Source: Humibacillus xanthopallidus
GTDB taxonomy: Bacteria > Actinomycetota > Actinomycetes > Actinomycetales > Dermatophilaceae
Length of the DNA: 64,000 nt
Reading direction: 5' to 3'
Assembly (NCBI RefSeq): GCF_006717145.1
Contig: NZ_VFQF01000002.1
Coordinates: forward strand, 434,001 to 498,000
Numbering within the stretch: the stretch's first letter is position 1; every line of letters starts with the position of its first letter. The notes below the pieces were generated by a model. It worked only from the letters and a program-made list of their open reading frames with translations, ran no database searches and was not told the origin of the DNA. Made by a program: the position numbers and the translations under genes. This document shows, piece by piece, positions 26,708 to 35,133 of this stretch.

Positions 26708-28210
26708 TCACGTATGCCGTCCGGCGGGCTCCACCCCGGCCGCTCGGTCCGCGCTCGCGCCCGCCTGGTCCGCGCTCGTGGCCTTCCGGTGCGCGGCGAT
26801 GACCGAGGAGTAGAAGTGGCCCGAGTCCTTGACGGTGCGGTGCTGGGTGTCGTAGTCGACGCGCACGATGCCGAACCGGCGGTCGTAGCCCCAGGCCCAC
26901 TCGAAGTTGTCGAGGAGCGACCACACGAGGTAGCCCCGCACGTCGGCGCCGGCGTCGAGGGCGTCCGCGACGGCGCCCAGGTGACGTACCAGGTAGTCGG
27001 TGCGCTCCGGGTCGCGCACCCGTCCGTCGGCGTCGACCTGGTCGTCGAACGCGGAGCCGTTCTCGGTGATGAGCAGGGGCAGGTCGGGGTAGCGACGCGA
27101 CAGGCCGACGAGCAGCTCGGTGAAGCCGTCGGGGTCGATGTTCCAGCCCATCGCCGTGTGCGGCGGTGCGGTCGGCGGGAACTCGACGTGCTCGGCGCCG
27201 ACCCACGGGCTCGCGCCGTCGCCGTGCCCGTCGGCGGTCGCCCTCGGCCGGCTGCCGTCGTAGTGGCGAACGACGCAGCTCGCGTAGTAGTTGACCCCGA
27301 GCGTCGTGAGCGGTGTCGTCAGGGCGTCGAGGTCGCCGTCGCGCACGAAGCCGAAGTCGGTGACACCCGCGACGTCGCGGACGAGGTCGTCGGGGTAGGT
27401 CCCCTCCATCATCGGCTGGAGGAAGGCGCGGTTGGCGAGCGCGTCGACCGTGCGCACCGCGTCGAGGTCGCGGGCGTCGGTCGGGTCAGCAGGCCGGGGC
27501 ACGTGGAAGTTGAGCGCCGCGCCGATGCCCACGTCGTCGCCCACCGCCGCGCGAATCGCCTGTGATCCCAGGCCATGTGCGAGGTTGAGGTGGTGCACGG
27601 CCGCCATCGCCGCTGCGGGCTCGGTGCGACCCGGGGCGTGCACGCCCGCGGCATACCCGAGGTAGGCGCTGCACCACGGCTCGTTCAGCGTCAGCCACAG
27701 GGGGATCCGGTCGCCGAGCTGCCCGGCCACGAGCCCCGCGTAGTCGGCGAAGCGCAGGGCGGTCTCGCGCTCCGGCCACCCGCCGGCGTCCTCCAGCGGC
27801 TGGGGCAGGTCCCAGTGGTAGAGCGTGGGAACGGGGCGGATTCCCTTGTCCAGCAAGCCATCCACGAGACGCGAGTAGAAGTCGAGCCCCTCCTGGTTGA
27901 CGGCGCCGCTCCCCGTGGGCTGGATGCGCGGCCAGGCGATGGAGAAACGGTAGGACTGGAGGCCGAGGTCGGCCATGAGTGCCACGTCGTCACGCCAGCG
28001 GTGGAAGTGGTCGACGGCGACGTCGCCGGTCTCCCCGCCGGCGGTGCGGCCCGGCGTGTGGCTGAAGGTGTCCCAGATCGAGGGCCCGCGGCCGCCCTCG
28101 TGCACCCCTCCCTCGATCTGGTAGGACGCGGTGGCAGCCCCCCAGCGGAAGCCCGCCGGGAAGCGTGCGGCGATGGTCTCGGGCGAAGCGGTCGTGCTGG
28201 TGTGGGTCAT
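26708..28210 (-). CDS. Family 1 glycoside hydrolase, beta-glucosidase type
   Basis: 500 residues. GH1 signatures: FRWGAATASYQIEGGVHEGGR at the N-terminus, acid/base Glu in WLTLNEPWCSAYLGY, and nucleophile Glu in LLITENGSAFDD. There is no signal peptide, so it acts in the cytoplasm on imported oligosaccharides. The ATG overlaps the stop of the GH31 gene (ATGA). Paired with an alpha-xylosidase, it could remove the beta-glucose exposed after xylose is cut from xyloglucan fragments; this is inferred from the neighbours. The C-terminal tail of about 25 residues is Ala-rich and ends within a copy of the GTATGCCGTCCG word. Confidence 0.95.
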   Translation of the reverse strand: MTHTSTTASPETIAARFPAGFRWGAATASYQIEGGVHEGGRGPSIWDTFSHTPGRTAGGETGDVAVDHFHRWRDDVALMADLGLQSYRFSIAWPRIQPTGSGAVNQEGLDFYSRLVDGLLDKGIRPVPTLYHWDLPQPLEDAGGWPERETALRFADYAGLVAGQLGDRIPLWLTLNEPWCSAYLGYAAGVHAPGRTEPAAAMAAVHHLNLAHGLGSQAIRAAVGDDVGIGAALNFHVPRPADPTDARDLDAVRTVDALANRAFLQPMMEGTYPDDLVRDVAGVTDFGFVRDGDLDALTTPLTTLGVNYYASCVVRHYDGSRPRATADGHGDGASPWVGAEHVEFPPTAPPHTAMGWNIDPDGFTELLVGLSRRYPDLPLLITENGSAFDDQVDADGRVRDPERTDYLVRHLGAVADALDAGADVRGYLVWSLLDNFEWAWGYDRRFGIVRVDYDTQHRTVKDSGHFYSSVIAAHRKATSADQAGASADRAAGVEPAGRHT

Positions 28211-30585
28211 CGGGCATCTCCTTCGAGGTCGATCTCGAGCGTGCCCCCGTCGACCTCGACGGTAACCCCGCCGACCGCATACGGCAGGTCGGCGACCGGG
28301 GCGACGAGTCTCCCACCGGTGACGCGGACCCGCTCGGGGTCGCCGCCCGGGACGACGACGTGCCACGAGCCGTGGCCCTCGGGCCCGGAGGTGCGGCGGA
28401 CGACGATCGTGTCGTCACGACGGCTCACGGCGAACACCGTGTCGTCCGCTCCTTCCCGGCCGGGCACGACGACGTCGCGATCGCCGTCGGCCAGCTCGAC
28501 GAGCGCGAGCGTCACGCCGTCGGCCCAGTCGTACTCCGGGGTGTCGGTCCGGTCGCCGAGCGGCAGCACGGTGTCGGGCCGGACGAGCAGCGGCAGCGAG
28601 TCGAACCCGTGCTCCTCGCGCACCCAGCCCGGGCCGGTGACCGTGCGGCCGTCGAGCAGTGAGGTCCAGCGGCCGGCGGGCACGTAGTAGTCGACCTGCC
28701 CCTCGGCGGAGAACACCGGGGCGACGAGGAGGGAGTCTCCGAGGAGGTACTGCCGGTCGAGGTGGGCGACGGCGGGGTCGTCGGGGAACTCGAGGAGCAT
28801 CGGGCGCATGACACCGACCCCCTCGGTCGTCACGTCGCGGCCGACCCGGCTGAGGTAGGGCATGAGCGCGAGCTTGAGCCGGGTGAAGCGGCGCGTCACG
28901 TCGACGGCCTCGTCGTCGAAGGCCCACGGCACCCGGTAGGAGTCGGATCCGTGGAGGCGGCTGTGGCTCGACATGAGCCCGAAGGCGACCCACCGCTTGA
29001 AGACCGCGGGGTCGGGCCTGCCCTCGAAGCCACCGATGTCGTGCGACCAGTAGCCGAAGCCGGAGTAGGCGAGCGAGAGCCCGCCGCGCAGCGACTCGGC
29101 CATCGACGGGAAGGTCGAGTCGCAGTCGCCGCCCCAGTGCACGGGGAACTGCTGGCCCCCGGCCGTCGCGGAGCGGGCGAAGAGCACGGCCTCGCCCTCG
29201 CCGCGCCGGTCGCGCAGGAGGTCGAAGACGGCGCGGTTGTAGACCTGCGCGTAGTAGTTGTGCATCCGCTCGGGATCCGAGCCATCGTGCCAGACGACGT
29301 CGGTCGGGATGCGCTCGCCGAAGTCGGTCTTGAAGGCGTCGACCCCGATGTCGAGGAGGCGGTCGAGGTGGCCCGTGAACCAGTCGACCGCGGCGGGGTT
29401 CGTGAAGTCGACGAGGCCCATCCCGGCCTGCCACTTGTCCCACTGCCAGACGCTGCCGTCGGGGCGCCGCACGAGATAGCCCTTCTCCATACCCTCGGTG
29501 AAGAGCGCCGACCGCTGGGCGATGTAGGGGTTGATCCACACGCAGATGCGCAGTCCCTTGGCCTTGAGTCGGCGGATCATGCCCTCCGGGTCGGGGAAGG
29601 TCGCCGGGTCCCACACGAAGTCGCACCAGTGGAACTCGCGCATCCAGAAGCAGTCGAAGTGGAAGACCGACAGGGGCAGCCCTCGCTCGGCCATGCCGTC
29701 GACGAAGGAGGTCACCGTCGCCTCGTCGTAGCTCGTGGTGAACGACGTCGAGAGCCAGAGTCCGTAGGACCAGGCCGGCACCTGGGGCGCGCGTCCGGTC
29801 AGCGCCGTGTAGGTCGCGAGGATCTCCTTGGGCGTGGCGCCGTGGATGACGTAGTACTCGAGCTGCTCGCCGGCGACGGAGAACTGCGTCGCCGAGACGG
29901 CCTCGGAGCCGACCTCGAACGACACCTCCTCGGGGTGACGCACGAAGACGCCGTAGCCGGCGTTCGTGAGGTAGAACGGCACGTTCTTGTAGGCCTGCTC
30001 GCTGCTCGTGCCGCCGTCGGCGTTCCAGATGTCGACGGTCTGCCCGTTCTTGACGAGCGGGCCGAAGCGCTCGCCGAGCCCGTAGACGAGGTCGCCGACG
30101 CCGAGGGCCAGCTGGTCGACCGCCCAGGTCTGCCCGTCCCCGCCGAGGGCGACGCCGGTGCCGCGAGGCATCGACGACGTGAGCTCGCGTCCGTCCGCGA
30201 CGAAGCGGACGGCATACCCCTCGCCCCTGGCGACGTGGACGCTGAGCCGGCCGGCCGTGAGTACCCCGCCCGTCTCGTCGACGGTGGCCGTCGGGGTGCC
30301 CGTGGGGCTGGCCGCGGCACTGCTCGCGAGGGCGAACTGCGGGTGGCGGGGGAGCCCGCCCTCGTGGCGGGTCAGGCGCACCCCGATGACGTCGGGCATG
30401 GGGGAGTGGAAGCGGACCGTGAGCAGCGGGCGGTTGAGCGTGTCGCCCCGCGTGCCGATGCGCGCCGTCGGGGCGTATGCCGTGAGGCTGCGGCCGTCGT
30501 CGCCGACCTCGAGGTCGCGCACCTCTGCAGGACGCAGCAGGGTGACGTCCGCGCGCGTCTGCCAGTAGCCGTCGGTGAACTTCAT
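28207..30585 (-). CDS. yicI: GH31 alpha-xylosidase (YicI type)
   Basis: 792 residues, close to the length of E. coli YicI. It starts MKFTDGYWQTRADV as YicI does. The GH31 nucleophile Asp lies in VDAFKTDFGERIPTDVVWHDG and the acid/base Asp in VHWGGDCDSTFPSM; the KTDFGERIP motif separates alpha-xylosidases from alpha-glucosidases (which usually have DMNE). No signal peptide, so it works on imported alpha-xylosides such as isoprimeverose units from xyloglucan. It follows the permease genes by 38 bases and overlaps the GH1 gene. Confidence 0.95.
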   Translation of the reverse strand: MKFTDGYWQTRADVTLLRPAEVRDLEVGDDGRSLTAYAPTARIGTRGDTLNRPLLTVRFHSPMPDVIGVRLTRHEGGLPRHPQFALASSAAASPTGTPTATVDETGGVLTAGRLSVHVARGEGYAVRFVADGRELTSSMPRGTGVALGGDGQTWAVDQLALGVGDLVYGLGERFGPLVKNGQTVDIWNADGGTSSEQAYKNVPFYLTNAGYGVFVRHPEEVSFEVGSEAVSATQFSVAGEQLEYYVIHGATPKEILATYTALTGRAPQVPAWSYGLWLSTSFTTSYDEATVTSFVDGMAERGLPLSVFHFDCFWMREFHWCDFVWDPATFPDPEGMIRRLKAKGLRICVWINPYIAQRSALFTEGMEKGYLVRRPDGSVWQWDKWQAGMGLVDFTNPAAVDWFTGHLDRLLDIGVDAFKTDFGERIPTDVVWHDGSDPERMHNYYAQVYNRAVFDLLRDRRGEGEAVLFARSATAGGQQFPVHWGGDCDSTFPSMAESLRGGLSLAYSGFGYWSHDIGGFEGRPDPAVFKRWVAFGLMSSHSRLHGSDSYRVPWAFDDEAVDVTRRFTRLKLALMPYLSRVGRDVTTEGVGVMRPMLLEFPDDPAVAHLDRQYLLGDSLLVAPVFSAEGQVDYYVPAGRWTSLLDGRTVTGPGWVREEHGFDSLPLLVRPDTVLPLGDRTDTPEYDWADGVTLALVELADGDRDVVVPGREGADDTVFAVSRRDDTIVVRRTSGPEGHGSWHVVVPGGDPERVRVTGGRLVAPVADLPYAVGGVTVEVDGGTLEIDLEGDAR

Positions 30586-30623
30586 GGGTGATCGGGTTCG
30601 CTTTCGTGTGAGGGAAGTTCAGG

Positions 30624-31559
30624 TCACTTCTCGGCCCCGGCCATGACGCCGCGGGTCAGGGTGCGCTGGAAGATGAGGAAGAAGATGACGCACGGGATGA
30701 GCGAGATGAGCGCGCCCGCGTTCGTCGTCGGCGCGTCCATGAGGCGGTCGCCCTGGAGGGTGGCGAGCGCGACCGGCACCGTCTGCGTGCTGTTGGAGAT
30801 GAGCATCACGAGCGGGATGAAGAACTCGTTCCACGTCCAGATGAAGAAGAAGATGAGCAGGACCGAGAGGGTCGGCCGGGTGATCGGGAAGATGACCCGC
30901 CACAGCACCTGCCAGCGGCTGGCGCCGTCGAGCCGGGCCGCCTCGAGCACCGAGCGGGGGAACGTGCTGAGCACCGAGGAGAGCAGGTAGGTGCCGAAGG
31001 CGCTCTGGATGACGGTGAAGATGATGATGACCGACAGCTGGGTGTTGTAGAGGCCGACCTGCTTCGCGAAGAAGTAGAGCGGATAGACGAGGGCCTCCTG
31101 CGGCAGCATGTTGGCGAGCAGGAACAGGCCGATGATCCAGACCCGGCCCTTGACCCGCCCGATGCCGAGGGCGAAGGCGTTGAGCAGCGAGATGACGGTG
31201 GCGGCGACGGCGACGGTGCCCGAGATGACGATCGAGTTGAGCAGCTTCTGCGGGTAGTTGACCTGGTTCCAGTAGGTCGTCAGGCCCTGCGTGTAGAGCT
31301 CCGTCGGCAGGCTGAGGGGGCCGTTCGTGCTGTAGTCGGACGGCGACTTGAAGGCGTTGAGGAGCATGAGGAGGAAGGGCGCGACGACGGCCAGCGCCGT
31401 GACGGTGACGAGCACGAGGACGACCCAGCGGCCGGGGCCGCGGGTGAAGCGGCTGCGCACGGCGGGTGCTCCGGGGGCCGCTCCCGGGGCGGGCGACGTG
31501 CTGGTCGGGTCGCCGGCACCGGCTGCGCCCGTGGTGGTGGGGGTGACGATGACGCTCAT
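30624..31559 (-). CDS. Sugar ABC permease, MalG type
   Basis: 311 residues with a Pro/Ala/Thr-rich cytoplasmic N-terminus of about 40 residues and six transmembrane segments. The binding-protein-dependent transport motif that docks on the ATPase is LEAARLDGASRWQVLWRVIFPITRPTL. It pairs with the MalF-type gene 3 bases upstream. There is no ATPase gene in the locus; a shared MsiK-like ATPase elsewhere in the genome is likely, as is usual in actinobacterial CUT1 transporters. Confidence 0.95.
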   Translation of the reverse strand: MSVIVTPTTTGAAGAGDPTSTSPAPGAAPGAPAVRSRFTRGPGRWVVLVLVTVTALAVVAPFLLMLLNAFKSPSDYSTNGPLSLPTELYTQGLTTYWNQVNYPQKLLNSIVISGTVAVAATVISLLNAFALGIGRVKGRVWIIGLFLLANMLPQEALVYPLYFFAKQVGLYNTQLSVIIIFTVIQSAFGTYLLSSVLSTFPRSVLEAARLDGASRWQVLWRVIFPITRPTLSVLLIFFFIWTWNEFFIPLVMLISNSTQTVPVALATLQGDRLMDAPTTNAGALISLIPCVIFFLIFQRTLTRGVMAGAEK

Positions 31560-31562
31560 GGC

Positions 31563-32531
31563 TCAGGCGTCCTTTCGCTCGGCGCGGGCCTGGAAGACCA
31601 TGAAGCCGGCGGCGACGAGCACGATGATGAGCGTGAGGACCGTGGCGATGGCCGCCCCGTAGCCGACGTCGAGCTTCTTGAAGAAGGTCGTGTAGGCGAA
31701 GTAGGAGGGCACGTTCGTCGTGTTCTCCGGACCGCCCCGGGTGAGGGCGAAGATCGGTCCGAAGACCTTGAGCGCGGCGATGGTGCAGGTGAGCGCCACG
31801 ACGTAGGTCTCGGGCCGGATCTGCGGGATCGTGATGGCGCGCAGGCGTGCCCACCAGCCGGCACCGTCGAGCTCGGCCGCCTCGTAGAGCTCGGGATCGA
31901 CGCGGCCGAGGGCCGCCATGAAGATGACCACGGGGTAGCCGATCTGCACCCACACCATGACGAGCATGACCGTCGGCAGGGCGAAGGACGGGTCGCCGAG
32001 CCAGTCCTGCGCGAGGGAGCCGAGCCCGACCGCATCGAGGATCGCGTTGACGGCGCCGTCCGGGCGGAGGATCCAGCCCCAGACGATGCCCGCCACGACG
32101 ACCGGCAGGATCTGCGGGAGGTAGAACGTCGCCCGCAGCACCGACACGACGCTGCCGCGGAAGCGGCGGCCGAGGTAGTCGAAGAGGACGGCCGCGAGCA
32201 CGAGGCCGATGATCGTCGGCACGACGACCATGGCGACGATCATGGCGAGGGAGTTGCGGAACGAGGTCCAGAAGAGCTCGTCGGAGAAGAGCCGGGTGTA
32301 CTGGTGCAGCCCGACGAACTTCGGGGTGCCGATGCCCGACCAGCGGGTCAGCGACAGGTAGATGTTGTAGACGAGCGGGATCGCGATGACCGCGGTGAAG
32401 AGGACGGCGCCCGGCAGGAAGTACGTCCAGTAGGAGCGCTCGCGGCGGGCTGGTCGGGGCTGACGGGGCTGGCCGGACTGGCGCGGCGTGCCGGTCCGGT
32501 GGGGCCGGCGGGTCTGGGTGGTGGTCGACAT
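31563..32531 (-). CDS. Sugar ABC permease, MalF type
   Basis: 322 residues. An Arg/Gln/Pro-rich cytoplasmic tail of about 35 residues precedes six transmembrane helices beginning YWTYFLPGAVLFTAVIAIPLVYNIYLSLTRW (first of them). The EAA docking loop is LYEAAELDGAGWWARLRAITIPQIRPE. The ATG has a good ribosome site (GGAGGTAACC). A long GC hairpin separates it from the binding-protein gene upstream. Cytoplasmic membrane channel subunit of the same importer. Confidence 0.95.
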   Translation of the reverse strand: MSTTTQTRRPHRTGTPRQSGQPRQPRPARRERSYWTYFLPGAVLFTAVIAIPLVYNIYLSLTRWSGIGTPKFVGLHQYTRLFSDELFWTSFRNSLAMIVAMVVVPTIIGLVLAAVLFDYLGRRFRGSVVSVLRATFYLPQILPVVVAGIVWGWILRPDGAVNAILDAVGLGSLAQDWLGDPSFALPTVMLVMVWVQIGYPVVIFMAALGRVDPELYEAAELDGAGWWARLRAITIPQIRPETYVVALTCTIAALKVFGPIFALTRGGPENTTNVPSYFAYTTFFKKLDVGYGAAIATVLTLIIVLVAAGFMVFQARAERKDA

Positions 32532-32547
32532 GGTTACCTCCGGTGTC

Positions 32548-32576
32548 GGGGTGGGGCGGGCGGGCCGCCCCACCCC
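32548..32576 (-). terminator. 12-bp GC hairpin between binding-protein and permease genes
   Basis: GGGGTGGGGCGG pairs perfectly with CCGCCCCACCCC around a 5-base loop; no T-run follows. Such hairpins partly stop or stabilise transcripts so that the binding protein is made in excess over the permeases. Confidence 0.65.
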
Positions 32577-32605
32577 GCGTCAGGGCCGTTGTTGGCGCCA
32601 CGGAC

Positions 32606-33931
32606 CTACTTGGACTGCATCTCCTTGACGCCGTCCTGGTAGGGCTTCTCGAGCGACGCCAGCACCGCGGAGGGGTCCTTCGACTGGTTGATGAGCCCCT
32701 GGAGGCTCGAGACGATGACGTCGTAGTAGCCGGGCACGGGCCAGTCGGGATAGAAGGCCAGGCCGTCCTGCTTCAGCAGGGTGGCGAAGTTCTCCGTCAT
32801 CTGGCGGGTGCGGGGGTCCTTGATCTGCGACGGGTCGCCGGCGACGGGGAGCCCGCCCTTCTCGCCGAGGATGTTCTGCACCTCGGGGCGCATCGTGATG
32901 TCGATGAAGTCGTACGCGAGCGACTTGGCCTTGGAGTTCGTCGGGACGACCCAGAGGTTGCCCGACGAGCCGGCGTTGAGCGTGTTGCCGGGGAAGAGCA
33001 TGGTGCCCCAGTCGAAGCCCTTGATCTCGTCGTTGAAGCGGCCGAACCACCAGCTGCCCGAGACGATCATGGGCGTCTTGCCGGCGATGAACGCCGTGCC
33101 CATGTCCTCGGCCTTGGCGCTCGCCGTGTCCTTGGCGATGTAGCCGGCCTTGACCCACGAGTCGAAGGTCTCGGCGCCGTACTTCAGCGGGTCGGCCTTG
33201 AAGTCGACGGGGCCCTTGTAGAGCTGGTAGTTGTTCACGAAGGACCGGTCGGCCTTGGAGAGCGCGAGCTGGTAGTAGAGCTGGCCGGCGGGGTACTCGG
33301 CGCCGGACATGCCCAGACCTGCGATCCCCTTGGCCTTGAACGCCGCCAGGGCGGACTCGAGCTCTGCGAAGGTCTTCGGCAGCGCGACGCCGTTCTTCGT
33401 GAAGAGGTCCTTGTTGTAGTAGACCATCACGTACTCGCCGTAGTTCGGCACGCCGTACCAGGTGTTGCCACCCATGACGCCCTTGTCGTCGTACTTGGCG
33501 GTGGTCTGCAGGCTGGGGCTCAGCTTCTTGTCCCAGCCGCGCTTCTGGGCCTCGGCGGTCAGGTCGGTGAGCAGACCCTGCGAGGCGAGGAGGCCGGCGG
33601 TCGCGTTGCCCTTGTTGTACTCCATGAGGTCGGGGCCCTCGGTGCTGTTGAGGATCATCCCGGCGTTCTGCTGGATCTGCTCGAACGCCTTGCGCTCGAA
33701 CTCGACCGTGACGCCGGGGTGCTCCTTCTTGAAGATCTCGATGGCCTTGTCCCAGGCCGCGCCCATGGCGCCGTTGGCGCTCTCGTAGTGCCAGAGCTTG
33801 AGGGTCGTGGCGCCGGTGTCCTCGGCGGACGACCCCGCCCCTGCTCCGGTCGCGTCGCCGCTGCAGGCGCTGAGGGCCAGGACGCCGACGGCGACGGCCG
33901 CCAGGGCGACTCGAGGGAAGGAAAACGTCAT
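32606..33931 (-). CDS. Sugar-binding lipoprotein of an ABC importer (CUT1)
   Basis: 441 residues. The signal peptide MTFSFPRVALAAVAVGVLALSACSG ends in a lipobox (LSAC), then a Gly/Ser/Ala linker. The body is an SBP_bac_1 fold with TLKLWHYESANGAMG, DLMEYNKGNATAGLLASQG and the C-terminal region IDITMRPEVQNILGEKGGLPVAGDP. It would bind an oligosaccharide outside the membrane; GH31 and GH1 in the same operon suggest a xylose-substituted glucan fragment. The start ATG follows AAGGAGCG. First gene of a five-gene operon, with a palindromic operator 24 bases upstream of its start. Confidence 0.95.
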   Translation of the reverse strand: MTFSFPRVALAAVAVGVLALSACSGDATGAGAGSSAEDTGATTLKLWHYESANGAMGAAWDKAIEIFKKEHPGVTVEFERKAFEQIQQNAGMILNSTEGPDLMEYNKGNATAGLLASQGLLTDLTAEAQKRGWDKKLSPSLQTTAKYDDKGVMGGNTWYGVPNYGEYVMVYYNKDLFTKNGVALPKTFAELESALAAFKAKGIAGLGMSGAEYPAGQLYYQLALSKADRSFVNNYQLYKGPVDFKADPLKYGAETFDSWVKAGYIAKDTASAKAEDMGTAFIAGKTPMIVSGSWWFGRFNDEIKGFDWGTMLFPGNTLNAGSSGNLWVVPTNSKAKSLAYDFIDITMRPEVQNILGEKGGLPVAGDPSQIKDPRTRQMTENFATLLKQDGLAFYPDWPVPGYYDVIVSSLQGLINQSKDPSAVLASLEKPYQDGVKEMQSK

Positions 33932-33954
33932 TGTTCGCTCCTTGGTGGGAAGTT

Positions 33955-33970
33955 GTCGAAGCGCTTCGAC
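33955..33970. promoter_or_regulatory. Perfect 16-bp palindrome, LacI-type operator
   Basis: GTCGAAGCGCTTCGAC has the central CG and symmetric arms of LacI-family operators. It lies just downstream of the presumed promoter of the sugar operon and between it and the divergent LacI gene, so it is the likely site of that repressor. Confidence 0.75.
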
Positions 33971-33998
33971 TGTGACATCGACGAGGGCCATCCGTCAA
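33969..33998 (-). promoter_or_regulatory. Probable promoter of the GH31/GH1 sugar operon
   Basis: TTGACG (33993-33998) as -35 and CACAGT (33969-33974) as a weak -10, 18 bases apart, ending where the operator palindrome begins. Repressor binding would block the transcription start. Confidence 0.5.
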
Positions 33999-34057
33999 TA
34001 GTTTCGTCGGGGGACTTAATGTGCGATGGTGCGTCTGAGCACGAGGGAGGAGATGAC

Positions 34058-35122
34058 ATGTCGGGGACGCCTACCCTGCACGCAGGCGCGGCTCCGCTCG
34101 CCTATGGTGAGCGCATGCCCACGATTGCCGACGTGGCCCGCGAGGCTGGGGTCGCGCCGAGCACGGTGTCCTACGTCCTCAGCGGCAAGCGCACCATCTC
34201 CGCCGAGACCCGTGCGCGGGTCGAGGCCGGCATCGCTCGGCTCGGCTACCGACCCAATGCCGGCGCCCGCGCCCTCGCGAGTGCGAGCACCAAGATCGTC
34301 GGTCTCGTCGTGCCCCTGCGCACCGACGTCAACGTGCCCGTCATCATGCAGTTCGTCGCCGCGATCACCGTCGAGTGCCGGCGTCACGACTACGACGTCC
34401 TGCTGCTCACCAGGGACGAGGGGCCCGAGGCCGTGAGCCGCGTGGTGCAGGGCTCGATGGCCGACGCGATCATCGTCATGGACGTCGAGGCCGACGAGCC
34501 TCGCCTCGAGAGCCTGCGGGGCACAGGCTTTCCCGTCGTGCTCATCGGCGTGCCAGACTCGCCGGGTGAGTTCGCCTGTGTTGACTTGGATTTCGCGGCT
34601 GCGGCGCAGTTGTGCGTCGAGCGTCTCGCCGAGCTCGGGCACACCCACATCTCGCTGCTCGGGGCGACGCCTGCGGTCTACGACCGGGGCACGAGCTATG
34701 CGTTGCGCTTCCGCGCCGGCTTCGAGGAGGCGTCCCGGTCGCTCGGCGTCAGCGGCTCGGTGCACGCCGTCGGGGCAGGCCACCATGAGGTCGAGTCGGT
34801 CGTCGACCGGCTGCTGCGCGAGGAGCCCGAGGTGACGGGACTCGTCGTGCACAACGAGGCTGCGCTCTCGCCGCTGCTCCAGGCGCTGCGCGTGTGCGGG
34901 CACGAGGTGCCGGGCGGCATGTCCGTCGTCGCCCTGTGCCCCGACGACATCGCTGAGACCCAGGCGGTGCCGCTCGATGCCGTCTCGATCCCGGCGAACG
35001 ACGTCGGCCGCCGGGCGGTCGAGCTCGCGATGAGCCAGCTGCGGGGCGAAGCGGTCGAGCAGGAGCTCCTGCCGCCGCACCTGACCGTGCGCGGCAGCGC
35101 CGTTCCGCCCCGCCGCGGGTGA
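34058..35122 (+). CDS. LacI-family transcription regulator
   Basis: 354 residues from this start. The HTH is MPTIADVAREAGVAPSTVSYVLSGKRTISAETRARVE, followed by the hinge and a periplasmic-binding-protein-like effector domain from about residue 80. It probably represses the divergent sugar operon through the palindrome at 33955. Two starts are possible: ATG 34058, five bases after GGGAGGAG, or ATG 34115, six bases after TATGGT, which would give the canonical LacI N-terminus (335 residues) from a leaderless transcript. Both signals are good and both may be used. It overlaps or abuts the ROK gene downstream. Confidence 0.93.
   Translation: MSGTPTLHAGAAPLAYGERMPTIADVAREAGVAPSTVSYVLSGKRTISAETRARVEAGIARLGYRPNAGARALASASTKIVGLVVPLRTDVNVPVIMQFVAAITVECRRHDYDVLLLTRDEGPEAVSRVVQGSMADAIIVMDVEADEPRLESLRGTGFPVVLIGVPDSPGEFACVDLDFAAAAQLCVERLAELGHTHISLLGATPAVYDRGTSYALRFRAGFEEASRSLGVSGSVHAVGAGHHEVESVVDRLLREEPEVTGLVVHNEAALSPLLQALRVCGHEVPGGMSVVALCPDDIAETQAVPLDAVSIPANDVGRRAVELAMSQLRGEAVEQELLPPHLTVRGSAVPPRRG
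34103..34108 (+). promoter_or_regulatory. Possible internal leaderless -10 box for the LacI gene
   Basis: TATGGT, 6 bases, then ATG at 34115, which is the usual first residue of LacI proteins. Confidence 0.35.
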
Positions 35123-35133
35123 GGGGAGCCTAC

